Source: Legionella_C dresdenensis
Lineage (GTDB): Bacteria; Pseudomonadota; Gammaproteobacteria; Legionellales; Legionellaceae
Assembly: GCF_042649825.1 (NCBI RefSeq)
Contig: NZ_JBHSAB010000001.1
Coordinates: 124,001-188,000 of the forward strand
DNA: 64,000 nucleotides
Direction of reading: 5' to 3'
Shown here: one piece after another, positions 16,512 through 24,758 of the stretch
Layout: every line of letters starts with the position of its first letter
How positions within the stretch are numbered: the first letter of the stretch is position 1
The notes under the pieces: model-generated
Databases searched by the model: none
What the model was told of the DNA's origin: nothing
What the model saw: only the letters and a program-made list of their open reading frames with translations
Program-made: the position numbers and the translations under genes

Positions 16512-18179
16512 GTGGCAAGTTCAATTACAGGTACAGGTTCTCTTGATGTTAAAAGCATTGTTGCTGCTTTAGTCAATGCTGATATTACGCCGGCTAAAAA
16601 TCGCCTTGACAAGCAAGAAGCCGCTTATACATCTAAGCTATCTGCTGTTGGCCAGATTAAAGCTGCTTTGTCAAAATTACAGTCTGCGATGGCTAAATTA
16701 TCCGATGTAAACTCATTTTACGGTTTAACCACCAATGTAAGCGATCCGACTGCGCTGATTGCAAGCCCCGATACTGGAGCTACACCAGGCAGCTACCAGC
16801 TTGACATTCAGCAATTGGCAAGCAAACAAAGTCTTGCTTCCACTGCGTTTGCCAATTCATCCACAACAGTTGGTTCAGGTACAATCAAAATCGAATTTGG
16901 TACTTATGCCGCTGATCTGAGTGGATTTACGGTAAATCCTGACAAAGCTGCCGTAGACATCACGATTGCCCCAGGTCAGGACAGCCTTACCTCTATCCGT
17001 GATGCGATTAACAACAGTAACTCTGGTGTTCAGGCCAGTATTGTTAAAGATGATCAGGGATCTAAATTAACAATCACCAGTTCAGCTACTGGTAAATCCT
17101 ATGCGATGAAAATTTCTGTTACTGATAGTGACGGTAACAATACTGATGGTACAGGCCTTTCCGCCCTCGCCTACGATCCGACAGCAGGTGTTGGTTCGAT
17201 GGCCGAAACTGTAGCCGCTGCAAACAGCAAGGTTAAAATTAACGGCTTGTTACTGGAACAAAGTAACAATCAATTAAAAGATGCGATTGAAGGTATGACT
17301 CTGGATTTGAAAAAAGCCCAGCCAGGTACGACTATTTTTCTCAATGTAACCAATAATACGACTCAAATGAGTGATATGGTTAATGCGTTTGTCAAACAGT
17401 ATAACGACACCATGACTACGCTTATCAATCTGACCGGTTATAATCCTGACACCAAGCAAGGAGGGATTTTCCAGTCTGATGCCGGCGTGCGCGGGCTTAA
17501 AAACAGCCTGAGCCGAATGATTAGCGAACAGGTTAATTCGACTGGCTCAATACGGACTCTGGCCGACGTTGGTATCAAAACCAATGCTCAGGGCTTACTG
17601 GATATCGATGCCGCCAAACTAAGTAAGGCGATTGCCGATAATTATGATCAGGTAGGTTCTCTGTTTGCCAAAACAGCGACTGCCAGCGACAGCGGCGTCA
17701 ACATCAGAAATGTGGGTACCACAGCCAAAGCTGGAACCTATAACCTGGTACTCAGTACGTTTAACCCGGGCGTTGACATAGCTGGTACCATTGGCGGCTA
17801 CAGCACAACCTCCGCTAACGGTTTAACCCTGACTGGAACAGGCGTATTAAAAGATCTGGCAGTTGATGTGTTTAGCGGTGCGGCAGGCGCTCGCGGAACT
17901 ATTACCATTCAAGACGGCCTGGCAGTCAAATTTAATGATTTGCTGAATCAGTTTTTAGGTAATGACGGCCTTGTTTCCGAGCGTACCGATCAAATTACTA
18001 AAAATCTTAAGGATATTGCTGATAAAAGAACGGCTCTGTCTACCTATAGTGATACATTGACGACCCGTTATACCAAACAGTATTCTGCTCTTGATACTTT
18101 GTTGACGCAATTGCAAAGCACAAGCGCTTTTCTGTCGCAGCAATTGGAAAATCTGCCTAAGATAACAACTTCTAAATAG
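16512..18179 (+). CDS. fliD: Flagellar hook-associated protein 2 (filament cap) FliD
   Basis: Caps the filament tip and helps flagellin fold as it emerges. 555 residues. The N-terminal part has SITGTGSLDVKSIVAALV and the FliD_N domain; the centre contains INNSNSGVQASIV; the C-terminal domain (about 290-550) ends with a coiled coil, LDTLLTQLQSTSAFLSQQLENL. The start is a GTG at 16512 with GGAAGGA upstream. Confidence 0.95.
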   Translation: MASSITGTGSLDVKSIVAALVNADITPAKNRLDKQEAAYTSKLSAVGQIKAALSKLQSAMAKLSDVNSFYGLTTNVSDPTALIASPDTGATPGSYQLDIQQLASKQSLASTAFANSSTTVGSGTIKIEFGTYAADLSGFTVNPDKAAVDITIAPGQDSLTSIRDAINNSNSGVQASIVKDDQGSKLTITSSATGKSYAMKISVTDSDGNNTDGTGLSALAYDPTAGVGSMAETVAAANSKVKINGLLLEQSNNQLKDAIEGMTLDLKKAQPGTTIFLNVTNNTTQMSDMVNAFVKQYNDTMTTLINLTGYNPDTKQGGIFQSDAGVRGLKNSLSRMISEQVNSTGSIRTLADVGIKTNAQGLLDIDAAKLSKAIADNYDQVGSLFAKTATASDSGVNIRNVGTTAKAGTYNLVLSTFNPGVDIAGTIGGYSTTSANGLTLTGTGVLKDLAVDVFSGAAGARGTITIQDGLAVKFNDLLNQFLGNDGLVSERTDQITKNLKDIADKRTALSTYSDTLTTRYTKQYSALDTLLTQLQSTSAFLSQQLENLPKITTSK

Positions 18180-18190
18180 GACGGTGTATT

Positions 18191-18577
18191 ATGAAAAACC
18201 CCTATCAACAGGCAGTCAGCCAGTACAAAGCGATTGAGCTCGAGACTCAGGTTGAAAATGCATCGCCTCATCAGTTGGTGAATATGCTATTTCAGGGAGC
18301 TCGTACTAATATTGCCGCTGCTCAGGGGTTTATTTCACATCAACGTATCCAGGAAAAATGCGAAAGCATTACCAAAGCAATCAATATCATCGATGGCTTG
18401 CGCACCAGCCTTGACCATGAGCAAGGCGGTGAAATTGCGGGCAATCTGGATCGGCTATATGAATACATTCAGGAAATTCTGCTAAAGGCCAACTTGCATA
18501 ACGATAGCGCACTACTTGATGAAGCCAATGCCCTGATAGCAGAAATTCACCAGGCCTGGCAACAAATACAAGTGTAG
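18191..18577 (+). CDS. fliS: Flagellin export chaperone FliS
   Basis: Binds the flagellin C-terminus in the cytoplasm and prevents early polymerisation. 128 residues, all helical. The family opening is clear (MKNPYQQAVSQYKAIELETQVENASPHQLV, residues 1-30), followed by MLFQGA and LDHEQGGEIAGNLDRLYEYI. TAGGACGG precedes the ATG, 12 bases after fliD. Confidence 0.95.
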   Translation: MKNPYQQAVSQYKAIELETQVENASPHQLVNMLFQGARTNIAAAQGFISHQRIQEKCESITKAINIIDGLRTSLDHEQGGEIAGNLDRLYEYIQEILLKANLHNDSALLDEANALIAEIHQAWQQIQV

Positions 18578-18595
18578 TTTCAACCCGACATCCTT

Positions 18596-18613
18596 GTTGG
18601 GTCAAACGACCCA
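18596..18613. repeat. Family A variant hairpin after fliS
   Basis: GTTGGGTCAAACGACCCA, directly joined to the GTCAAGCTAAGCC repeat segment that follows. Confidence 0.75.
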
Positions 18614-18757
18614 TAACCGTCAAGCTAAGCCCCGATTCCTACGTGCCGAGGCTTGTCCGCGGCATCCATTGGATACAAAATCGCACTCTGTATCATGGAT
18701 ACCGCGGACAAGCCGCGGTACGTAGGAAATTAGAATAGTAAATGTACAAAATTCCTT
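18614..18757. repeat. MITE-like element with a long inverted repeat
   Basis: Begins TAACCGTCAAGCTAAGCC, then a roughly 95-bp interrupted palindrome (18634-18730; arms TCCTACGTGCCG, GGCTTGTCCGCGG and their complements around a loop near 18682). It ends with TAGGAAATTAGAATAGTAAA and TGTACAAAATTCCTT. The ends match the element at 59510-59749, but the right terminal repeat found there is missing here. With the preceding hairpin it fills most of the 306-base gap between fliS and the L,D-transpeptidase gene. Confidence 0.8.
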
Positions 18758-18883
18758 TGATTACAGCTGCATTATTACAAAAAAATAAACATTCTTTCCT
18801 TTTATTTTTCAATAACCTTTGCTATTACTTAAAGTAAGAACAAAAATTGTCGTTAGTGTTAACCACCACATAACGAGGTCATC

Positions 18884-19591
18884 ATGAAACGATTAGCAAT
18901 AATAATGACAATGATGATAGCTATCCTGCAACCAGCCTATGCGGAATCCCGGTTCGGCGAATCCTTATGCCGCCTGTCTGATTATTTCTGCATCAAGATA
19001 AAAATGGGTGAAAGCTGGAGCAATTTATTTCCCAACCCTGAGGCACGCGATATCGTCAGACGCATTAACCGCATGAACATCAGACTGAAACCAGGCATGG
19101 TTATCGCTATCCCCAAAAACCTCGACCGCTTGACTATTTACGATGTCTCCCCCTTTCCGCGCTATATCGAAGCAGATGGCGAAAAAACCATATATGTCAG
19201 CCAAAAAGCCCTCGCCTGGGGCGCTTATGATGAAGACGGCGAACTGTTATGGTGGGGTCCTATTTCCTCTGGCGTGGGAAAATGCAATGTAATGGGCGGC
19301 TGTGGAACGCCCTCTGGCGCATTCAGAATTATCCGTAAACAAGATGTTGATTGCATCTCAACCGCTTTTCCAAGGCGTTCTGACGGCAATAACGGCGGCG
19401 CAGAAATGCCCTTCTGCATGCACTTCTTCCGCGGTTACGCCTTACATGGCAGCAGCGATGTGCCCGGTTATCGGGCAAGCCATGGCTGTGTACGGATGTT
19501 TACTGAAGACGCCCGCTGGTTAAATGAAGAATTTATTGATATTCCCGGCGGCGGTTTGCGAGGAACCAGGGTGATTATTGATGATCCGTAG
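18884..19591 (+). CDS. L,D-transpeptidase with LysM-like region (YkuD family, EnhA-like)
   Basis: Probable periplasmic peptidoglycan cross-linking enzyme, 235 residues. A signal peptide (MKRLAIIMTMMIAILQPAYA) is followed by a LysM-like stretch at about 35-80 (KIKMGESWSNLF, RLKPGMVIAIP). The YkuD domain (about 98-230) ends with the catalytic HG...SHGCVRM motif. Architecture resembles the Legionella EnhA family, implicated in host entry, but orthology cannot be settled here. The stop TAG (19589-19591) lies in a hairpin repeat. Confidence 0.88.
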   Translation: MKRLAIIMTMMIAILQPAYAESRFGESLCRLSDYFCIKIKMGESWSNLFPNPEARDIVRRINRMNIRLKPGMVIAIPKNLDRLTIYDVSPFPRYIEADGEKTIYVSQKALAWGAYDEDGELLWWGPISSGVGKCNVMGGCGTPSGAFRIIRKQDVDCISTAFPRRSDGNNGGAEMPFCMHFFRGYALHGSSDVPGYRASHGCVRMFTEDARWLNEEFIDIPGGGLRGTRVIIDDP

Positions 19592-19616
19592 ATTGGGTCG
19601 AAAGGACCCAGTCTAC
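19588..19616. repeat. Hairpin overlapping the L,D-transpeptidase stop codon
   Basis: Inverted arms GTAGATTGGGTC / GACCCAGTCTAC around a GAAAG loop. The TAG of the left arm is the gene's stop codon. It may serve as a terminator between the convergent L,D-transpeptidase and rlpA genes. Confidence 0.75.
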
Positions 19617-19643
19617 TATATCATTACCGGCCGTGCCGCATCA

Positions 19644-20447
19644 TTATTGCAACATAGTAAACGCACCCTGTATTCCATTGGAAGCCAGTACTTCCTTCAA
19701 ACGGTTAGTGGCATTACGGTCGCCAAAAGGCCCTACTTTGACAATATAACGTTGTTGGTGATTTTCGATAACAACTGACGCAGTAGTCATTTTTGATAAT
19801 TTTGATTGCAGAAGATTAGCGAGATCCTTTGAGCTGTAAGCTCCGGCCTGAATATAATATTGGGCAACATGCTCTTTTCCATTAACGCTTAGCGCTTCAA
19901 TTTCAACCGGCGCAGTACCCTGCGGCAAAATACCCAGCTTGGTAGCCGCTGCATAAGATAAATCAATGATACGATCAGAGTGGAATGGACCCCGGTCATT
20001 GACTTTCACGACCGCCTCACGGCCATTGTTGAGGTTTTTTATCCGGACATAGCAAGGGATTGGTAACGTTTTATGAGCAGCAGTCATTGCATACATGTCG
20101 TAATCATCCCCGCTTGAAGTTCGCTGGCTATGGAATTTTGTTCCATACCAGGAAGCCAGACCCCGCTCTTTATACCCCTTTACTGCCCGCAATACCTGGT
20201 ACTTTTTACCGTCAACGGCATAAGACTCTGGATTACCATAACGGCTGAAAGGCTCATCAACCGGCTTAACTTTCTGAAAAACAGTCGGCAGCGGTCCTTT
20301 AGGCGCGCTATCATGCTCAATGGCGTAACGCCTTTGCCCCTTGTTTGCAGACTGGCTTTTTGCCGGCCGGCCAGATTTTTCATTAACAACAGCGTTATGA
20401 CATCCACTCACCAATAACAGAGTCATTAATAAGAAAGACCAGCGCAT
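19644..20447 (-). CDS. rlpA: RlpA-like septal lytic transglycosylase lipoprotein with SPOR domain
   Basis: 267 residues. The lipoprotein signal ends at LLVSGC (Cys16). The double-psi beta-barrel RlpA domain spans about 95-185: GLASWYGTKFHSQRTSSGD, MTAAHKTLP and VKVNDRGPFHSDRIIDLS, including the residues needed for glycan cleavage in Pseudomonas RlpA. A C-terminal SPOR domain starts near 193 (YYIQAGAYSSKDLANLLQ). Expected to act on denuded glycan strands at the septum. It is divergent from dacA, as part of a wall-remodelling neighbourhood. Confidence 0.92.
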   Translation of the reverse strand: MRWSFLLMTLLLVSGCHNAVVNEKSGRPAKSQSANKGQRRYAIEHDSAPKGPLPTVFQKVKPVDEPFSRYGNPESYAVDGKKYQVLRAVKGYKERGLASWYGTKFHSQRTSSGDDYDMYAMTAAHKTLPIPCYVRIKNLNNGREAVVKVNDRGPFHSDRIIDLSYAAATKLGILPQGTAPVEIEALSVNGKEHVAQYYIQAGAYSSKDLANLLQSKLSKMTTASVVIENHQQRYIVKVGPFGDRNATNRLKEVLASNGIQGAFTMLQ

Positions 20448-20595
20448 AATTTTCCAATGAATTAGTAATATTTAGCATTACTATAAACTAATTAATAAAC
20501 TTTATATAGCGTAGGCAAATGACTCTACATTACCGCTGGAGCGTTGTTCAAGCCTGTGTTAACATTGCGATTTTTGTAATCAAGGTATAATAAAA

Positions 20596-21810
20596 ATGAA
20601 GTCTTATTGCTTGCCCTGGAAATATGCTCTAATCGGCTCGCTGATCCTGAGCTCGACGCTGCTCAACGCGGAACAACCCACACTGTCATCACTGAATGTT
20701 CCAACCCAACCGGTAATCAGTAAACCCTTAATTACTCCGTCCGCTCCGGTATTGAATGCCAAGGCTTATATCCTGATTGATGTTAATAGCGGTAAAATCA
20801 TTGCTGAAAAAAACAGTGAAGAAAAGCTGCCGCCAGCAAGCCTGACTAAAATGATGACGCTCTATGTTATTTCAAACGCTTTACGCAATGAACAGATTCA
20901 TCTGACTGATACAGTCCATATCAGCCGTGATGCCTGGCGTACTGGCGGCTCAAGAATGTTTGTCAAGGAAGGTCAGGATGTTGCGGTAGAAGATCTTCTG
21001 AAAGGAATTATTGTAGACTCAGGTAACGATGCCTGTGTTGCCATAGCAGAGCATCTGGGCGGCAGTGAGCCAGGTTTCGCTGAAATCATGAACCAACAGG
21101 CACAAAATCTGGGCATGGTAAACAGCCATTTTACTGAGAGCACCGGTCTGCCTGATGAGCAGCATTATACAACAGCGAAAGATCTGGCAATACTCGGACG
21201 TGCTCTGATTAATGATTTTCCACAGTATTATCATTGGTATAAACAAAAATGGTACACTTACAATGGAATCCGTCAACCGAATCGAAACAGACTATTGTGG
21301 CGCAACAGCCAGGTAGACGGCGTTAAAACCGGCCATACCAATGAAGCGGGTTTCTGCCTGGTATCTTCAGCATTACGCGACAACATGCGTTTACTGGCAG
21401 TTGTAATGGGCGCCCCCTCTGATTCAATCCGGGCTGATGACAGTGAACGCCTGCTAAACTACGGTTTCCGTTTTTTTGAAACTCACCAACTCTACAAAGC
21501 AGGCCAGACTATTAATGAGCCAACCGTTTATAAAGGCGCCAGCAGCAAGGTCAACGCCGGTTTAGTGCAAAATCAGTTCATCACTGTTCCAACCGGTCAA
21601 TATCAGCATTTAAGTATTGAAGCCAATATGCCGCAAACACTGGAAGCGCCAATAAACAAAGGCGATAAAATTGGTGAAGTTATTGTTAAATTTGACGATA
21701 AGGTTCTTGAAACCTATCCGCTCTATGCATTGAATGACGTACCGCGCGGCGGCATATTCACTCGTGCAAAGGATTCCGTACGATTAATGTTTAAACAATG
21801 GTTTGGTTAA
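20596..21810 (+). CDS. dacA: D-alanyl-D-alanine carboxypeptidase (PBP5 type) DacA
   Basis: Removes the terminal D-Ala of peptidoglycan stem peptides. 404 residues with a signal peptide (about 1-25). All three active-site motifs are visible: SLTK in PPASLTKMM, SGN in DSGNDAC, and KTG in VDGVKTGHTNEAG. A PBP5 C-terminal domain (about 290-380) and an amphipathic tail, AKDSVRLMFKQWFG, anchor it to the inner membrane. It starts the conserved dacA-ybeD-lipB order. Confidence 0.95.
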   Translation: MKSYCLPWKYALIGSLILSSTLLNAEQPTLSSLNVPTQPVISKPLITPSAPVLNAKAYILIDVNSGKIIAEKNSEEKLPPASLTKMMTLYVISNALRNEQIHLTDTVHISRDAWRTGGSRMFVKEGQDVAVEDLLKGIIVDSGNDACVAIAEHLGGSEPGFAEIMNQQAQNLGMVNSHFTESTGLPDEQHYTTAKDLAILGRALINDFPQYYHWYKQKWYTYNGIRQPNRNRLLWRNSQVDGVKTGHTNEAGFCLVSSALRDNMRLLAVVMGAPSDSIRADDSERLLNYGFRFFETHQLYKAGQTINEPTVYKGASSKVNAGLVQNQFITVPTGQYQHLSIEANMPQTLEAPINKGDKIGEVIVKFDDKVLETYPLYALNDVPRGGIFTRAKDSVRLMFKQWFG

Positions 21811-21814
21811 TCCT

Positions 21815-22081
21815 ATGAACGATAAAACAACTTATATGGAATTTCCCTGTAATTTCCCTATTAAAATAATAGGAATAAAAACAGATACGTTTGTCGAAGA
21901 CATTAGCGCGCTTGTCAGGAAATATTTTCCTGACACATTAAACGAAGCGATTACTTTTAAAGACAGTGATGCTGGTAATTATACCTCAATCACTGCTACA
22001 GTATTGGCACATGATCAATTAACGCTGGATGCGCTGTACGGTGAGCTGACCAAGTATCCAGGCATTAAAATGGTGCTATGA
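21815..22081 (+). CDS. ybeD: DUF493 family protein YbeD
   Basis: Small ACT-like-fold protein of unknown function, 88 residues from the ATG at 21815; the upstream GTG start would overlap dacA. Family features are FPCNFPIKIIGIKTD and YTSITATVLAHDQLTLDALY. It sits between dacA and lipB as in E. coli, and its stop overlaps the lipB start. Confidence 0.88.
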   Translation: MNDKTTYMEFPCNFPIKIIGIKTDTFVEDISALVRKYFPDTLNEAITFKDSDAGNYTSITATVLAHDQLTLDALYGELTKYPGIKMVL

Positions 22082-22686
22082 TGATTGTATTCCGCGATTT
22101 GGGTACCGAAGATTACCTTGACGTTTGGGATAAAATGAAACGCTTTACAGCCAATCGCAATGAGGACACTGTTGATGAATGTTGGCTTTTGCAACATCCA
22201 TCGGTATATACTCAAGGCCAGGCAGGTAAGGCGGAGCATGTCTTAAACCCCAAGGCTATTCCCATAGTACAATCCGATCGCGGTGGGCAAGTTACCTACC
22301 ATGGCCCGGGTCAGCTGGTTGTCTATACCCTGTTTGATCTTCAACGAAGGAAAATGGGAATCAGGACTCTGGTTACTAAATTGGAGCAACTATTGATCGC
22401 TTTGCTGGCTAGTTATCAAATACAAGCAGAAATCCGCTGCGGAGCCCCTGGGGTATATGTTGATAATAAAAAAATTGCTTCTATTGGTTTACGGGTAAAA
22501 AACGGATGTACCTATCATGGTATCGCATTAAACGTGGACATGGATTTGTCGCCTTTCAACGGAATTAATCCATGCGGGTTTACCAAACTGGAAATGACCC
22601 AGATTAAGCATTATAAATCGGATATTTCCCTCGCTGATGTCAGCGCCAGTCTGGTAAAAGAATTTTCAAAGCAATTTGAAGATTGA
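22078..22686 (+). CDS. lipB: Octanoyl-[acyl-carrier-protein]:protein transferase LipB
   Basis: Moves octanoate from ACP to lipoyl domains, such as the E2 encoded at 61.9 kb. 202 residues. Motifs: LLQHPSVYTQGQAGK, SDRGGQVTYHGPGQLV, and the catalytic region CGAPGVYVDNKKIASIG with the active Cys followed by the conserved Lys. Two ATGs (22078, 22081) are possible. lipA, often next, is absent here. Confidence 0.95.
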   Translation: MMIVFRDLGTEDYLDVWDKMKRFTANRNEDTVDECWLLQHPSVYTQGQAGKAEHVLNPKAIPIVQSDRGGQVTYHGPGQLVVYTLFDLQRRKMGIRTLVTKLEQLLIALLASYQIQAEIRCGAPGVYVDNKKIASIGLRVKNGCTYHGIALNVDMDLSPFNGINPCGFTKLEMTQIKHYKSDISLADVSASLVKEFSKQFED

Positions 22687-22691
22687 GCAGT

Positions 22692-24710
22692 ATGAACTTA
22701 TTCTCTGATTATATACAGCCGGTCACTTTATGGTTAGAAAGCCACCCCCACTGGGCTTTATTTCTGACTTTTCTGATTGCATTTGCCGAATCGCTTGCCG
22801 TGATAGGCAGCATTGTCCCTGGCACAGTCACTATGACCGCAATCGGTATTCTGGCGGGCTCTGGTGTCATGCGCGTTGATTTAACGCTTATAGCAGCCAT
22901 TTTGGGTGCTGTTGCGGGTGATGGCGGCAGCTATCTGTTAGGCTATGTTTATCGCGAAAAACTTCACGCCATGTGGCCTTTCAGCCGCTATCCAAACTGG
23001 TTAATCTATGGCAAAAGTTATTTTGATCGCCATGGCGGCAAAAGTGTTTTAATTGGCCGGTTTGTTGGCCCTTTACGCTCTATTATCCCGGTAATAGCGG
23101 GAATGCTGCAAATGAATCACTGGCGTTTTTTTATCGCCAACGTCATATCTGGTATTGGCTGGGCTTGTCTGTATGTCCTGCCAGGCGTACTGATAGGCGC
23201 CGCCAGTAATGACCTGTCGCCCGAAAGCGCAACGCGGTTGTTTGTTTTTGTTTTAGTTGCCGTAGGCGCAATCTGGCTGCTGAGTATTTGCCTGAAGATA
23301 TTATTTATTAAATTAAATCAGTTTTTGCGTGTTCATTTACATGATTTCTGGACCTGGTCAGGTAAACACCCGCATCTTGCGACTATCATTCGAAAATTAA
23401 CGCCGCCGGGTGAAAATCATCATTACCAGACAACAATGCTTTGCTTATGCTTTATTCTTTCCACGCTTTTTTTCCTCATAATCAGTGGATTAACCCTGCA
23501 GCATAGCTGGCTCGCAAAAATTAATGAACCTGTACATCTCTTTTTGCAAAGCCTTCATACCTATTGGCTTGATGTGTTTTTTATCGCTCTTGATGAGGTC
23601 AACAGTACGCTTTCGATTATTTCACTCGCTATTCTGATCATCCTGATTGCCATTTATCACAAAGACTCGCGCAGTTTGTCTTATTGGCTAAGTCTGTTGG
23701 TATCATGCAGTATTATCGTTTATTTGAGTCATTCCCTGATACAAAACCCTCGCCCAGAAGGATTGATTGAAGTTCGCTCGACCTTTTCTTATCCTGCCAT
23801 GCGGCTGACTTTTGCCACAGCGCTGTTGTCGCTGTTATTGTTTTATCTTAACCGTTATCACAAATGCCGATATACGCAGTTGTTAAATTTCCTGCTGCCA
23901 ATAATTCTTATACTTTGCGGCCTGGCTCCCTTGTATCTTGGCGATCACTGGCTGAGCGATGTTATCGGAGCTTATTTTGCCGGCCTGAGTATAGCGCTGG
24001 TGCATTGGCTGCTTTATCGCCGTCAGGAAATGCCGTCCAGCTATCAACCGTGTCTTGCTCCGGCATTGCTAGCAATCCTGGTTCTGGCTTCCTCTTTTTC
24101 TTTTTGGATGAGATTTGAGCAGTCCTACCGTTCACATCAACCCTTTCTTGCACAATACGTGTTTACCGATCACCGATGGTGGCAGCAGCAAAGGCCTATT
24201 TTACCAATCCATCGTACTAACCGTATTGGTAAGAATATCAGTGTATTCAATATACAATATGCAGGTAAATTAAGTGATTTTGAAAATAACCTGTTGGCGC
24301 AAGGTTGGCAACCGCGTAATGAGTCATTTTTCAACCTGTTATTAAAACGTTTCAGCGGTAAACCTGACTATAAAAATACGCCGCTTATGGCACAACTCTA
24401 TTTAAACCGCAAACCGGTATTAATTATGACCTATCAGCCCGCCAATGGCGGACCAGCCCAGATTTTAAGGTTATGGCGCTCCAATTATCATCTCCAGCAC
24501 TTACGCCAGCCAATCTGGCTTGGCACAATAGCTGAACTTGTTCCAAGCAAACCTCAAAATATCAAATACCGGCTTAACGATAAGGATTTGTTTTTACCGA
24601 TTAGCTCTGCATTAACGGACTTCAAGCAGCGTACCTTGTTAGTTTATCCGGCAGCATCCAATCAAAGCATTAATTTGTTGCTGATTAAACAGCCTCACGG
24701 TGAAAAATAG
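22692..24710 (+). CDS. DedA-PAP2-LssY_C three-domain membrane protein
   Basis: About 672 residues combining three modules. Residues 1-215 are DedA/SNARE-associated-like (FAESLAVIGSIVPGTV, GRFVGPLRSIIPVIAGM). About 245-445 is a PAP2 phosphatase membrane domain with Pro-rich QNPRPEG and, later, LGDHWLSDVIGAY, where the catalytic His lies. The C-terminal 200 residues match the LssY_C type (HRTNRIGKNISVFNIQY, LWRSNYHLQ). LssY of the Legionella lss locus shares the last two modules. Likely acts on an undecaprenyl or phosphatidyl phosphate at the inner membrane (inference). ATG 22692 is preferred to a TTG at 22683 that overlaps lipB; the ribosome site is weak. Confidence 0.85.
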   Translation: MNLFSDYIQPVTLWLESHPHWALFLTFLIAFAESLAVIGSIVPGTVTMTAIGILAGSGVMRVDLTLIAAILGAVAGDGGSYLLGYVYREKLHAMWPFSRYPNWLIYGKSYFDRHGGKSVLIGRFVGPLRSIIPVIAGMLQMNHWRFFIANVISGIGWACLYVLPGVLIGAASNDLSPESATRLFVFVLVAVGAIWLLSICLKILFIKLNQFLRVHLHDFWTWSGKHPHLATIIRKLTPPGENHHYQTTMLCLCFILSTLFFLIISGLTLQHSWLAKINEPVHLFLQSLHTYWLDVFFIALDEVNSTLSIISLAILIILIAIYHKDSRSLSYWLSLLVSCSIIVYLSHSLIQNPRPEGLIEVRSTFSYPAMRLTFATALLSLLLFYLNRYHKCRYTQLLNFLLPIILILCGLAPLYLGDHWLSDVIGAYFAGLSIALVHWLLYRRQEMPSSYQPCLAPALLAILVLASSFSFWMRFEQSYRSHQPFLAQYVFTDHRWWQQQRPILPIHRTNRIGKNISVFNIQYAGKLSDFENNLLAQGWQPRNESFFNLLLKRFSGKPDYKNTPLMAQLYLNRKPVLIMTYQPANGGPAQILRLWRSNYHLQHLRQPIWLGTIAELVPSKPQNIKYRLNDKDLFLPISSALTDFKQRTLLVYPAASNQSINLLLIKQPHGEK

Positions 24711-24718
24711 AGAAAATG

Positions 24719-24746
24719 GAGTGTTGGGCTGTAAAGCCCAACACTC
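24719..24746. terminator. Family A palindrome with terminator shape
   Basis: Perfect 12-bp stem (GAGTGTTGGGCT / AGCCCAACACTC) with a GTAA loop, followed by TTTT. It lies between the convergent DedA-PAP2 gene and htpG, so a terminator role is likely. Confidence 0.75.
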
Positions 24747-24758
24747 TTTTAGCAGATA

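Noticed and set aside
20586..20592. Perfect TATAAT just before dacA as a -10 element
   Set aside because: It ends only a few bases before the ATG and overlaps the ribosome-site region (AAGG), so a start from it would leave no usable leader.
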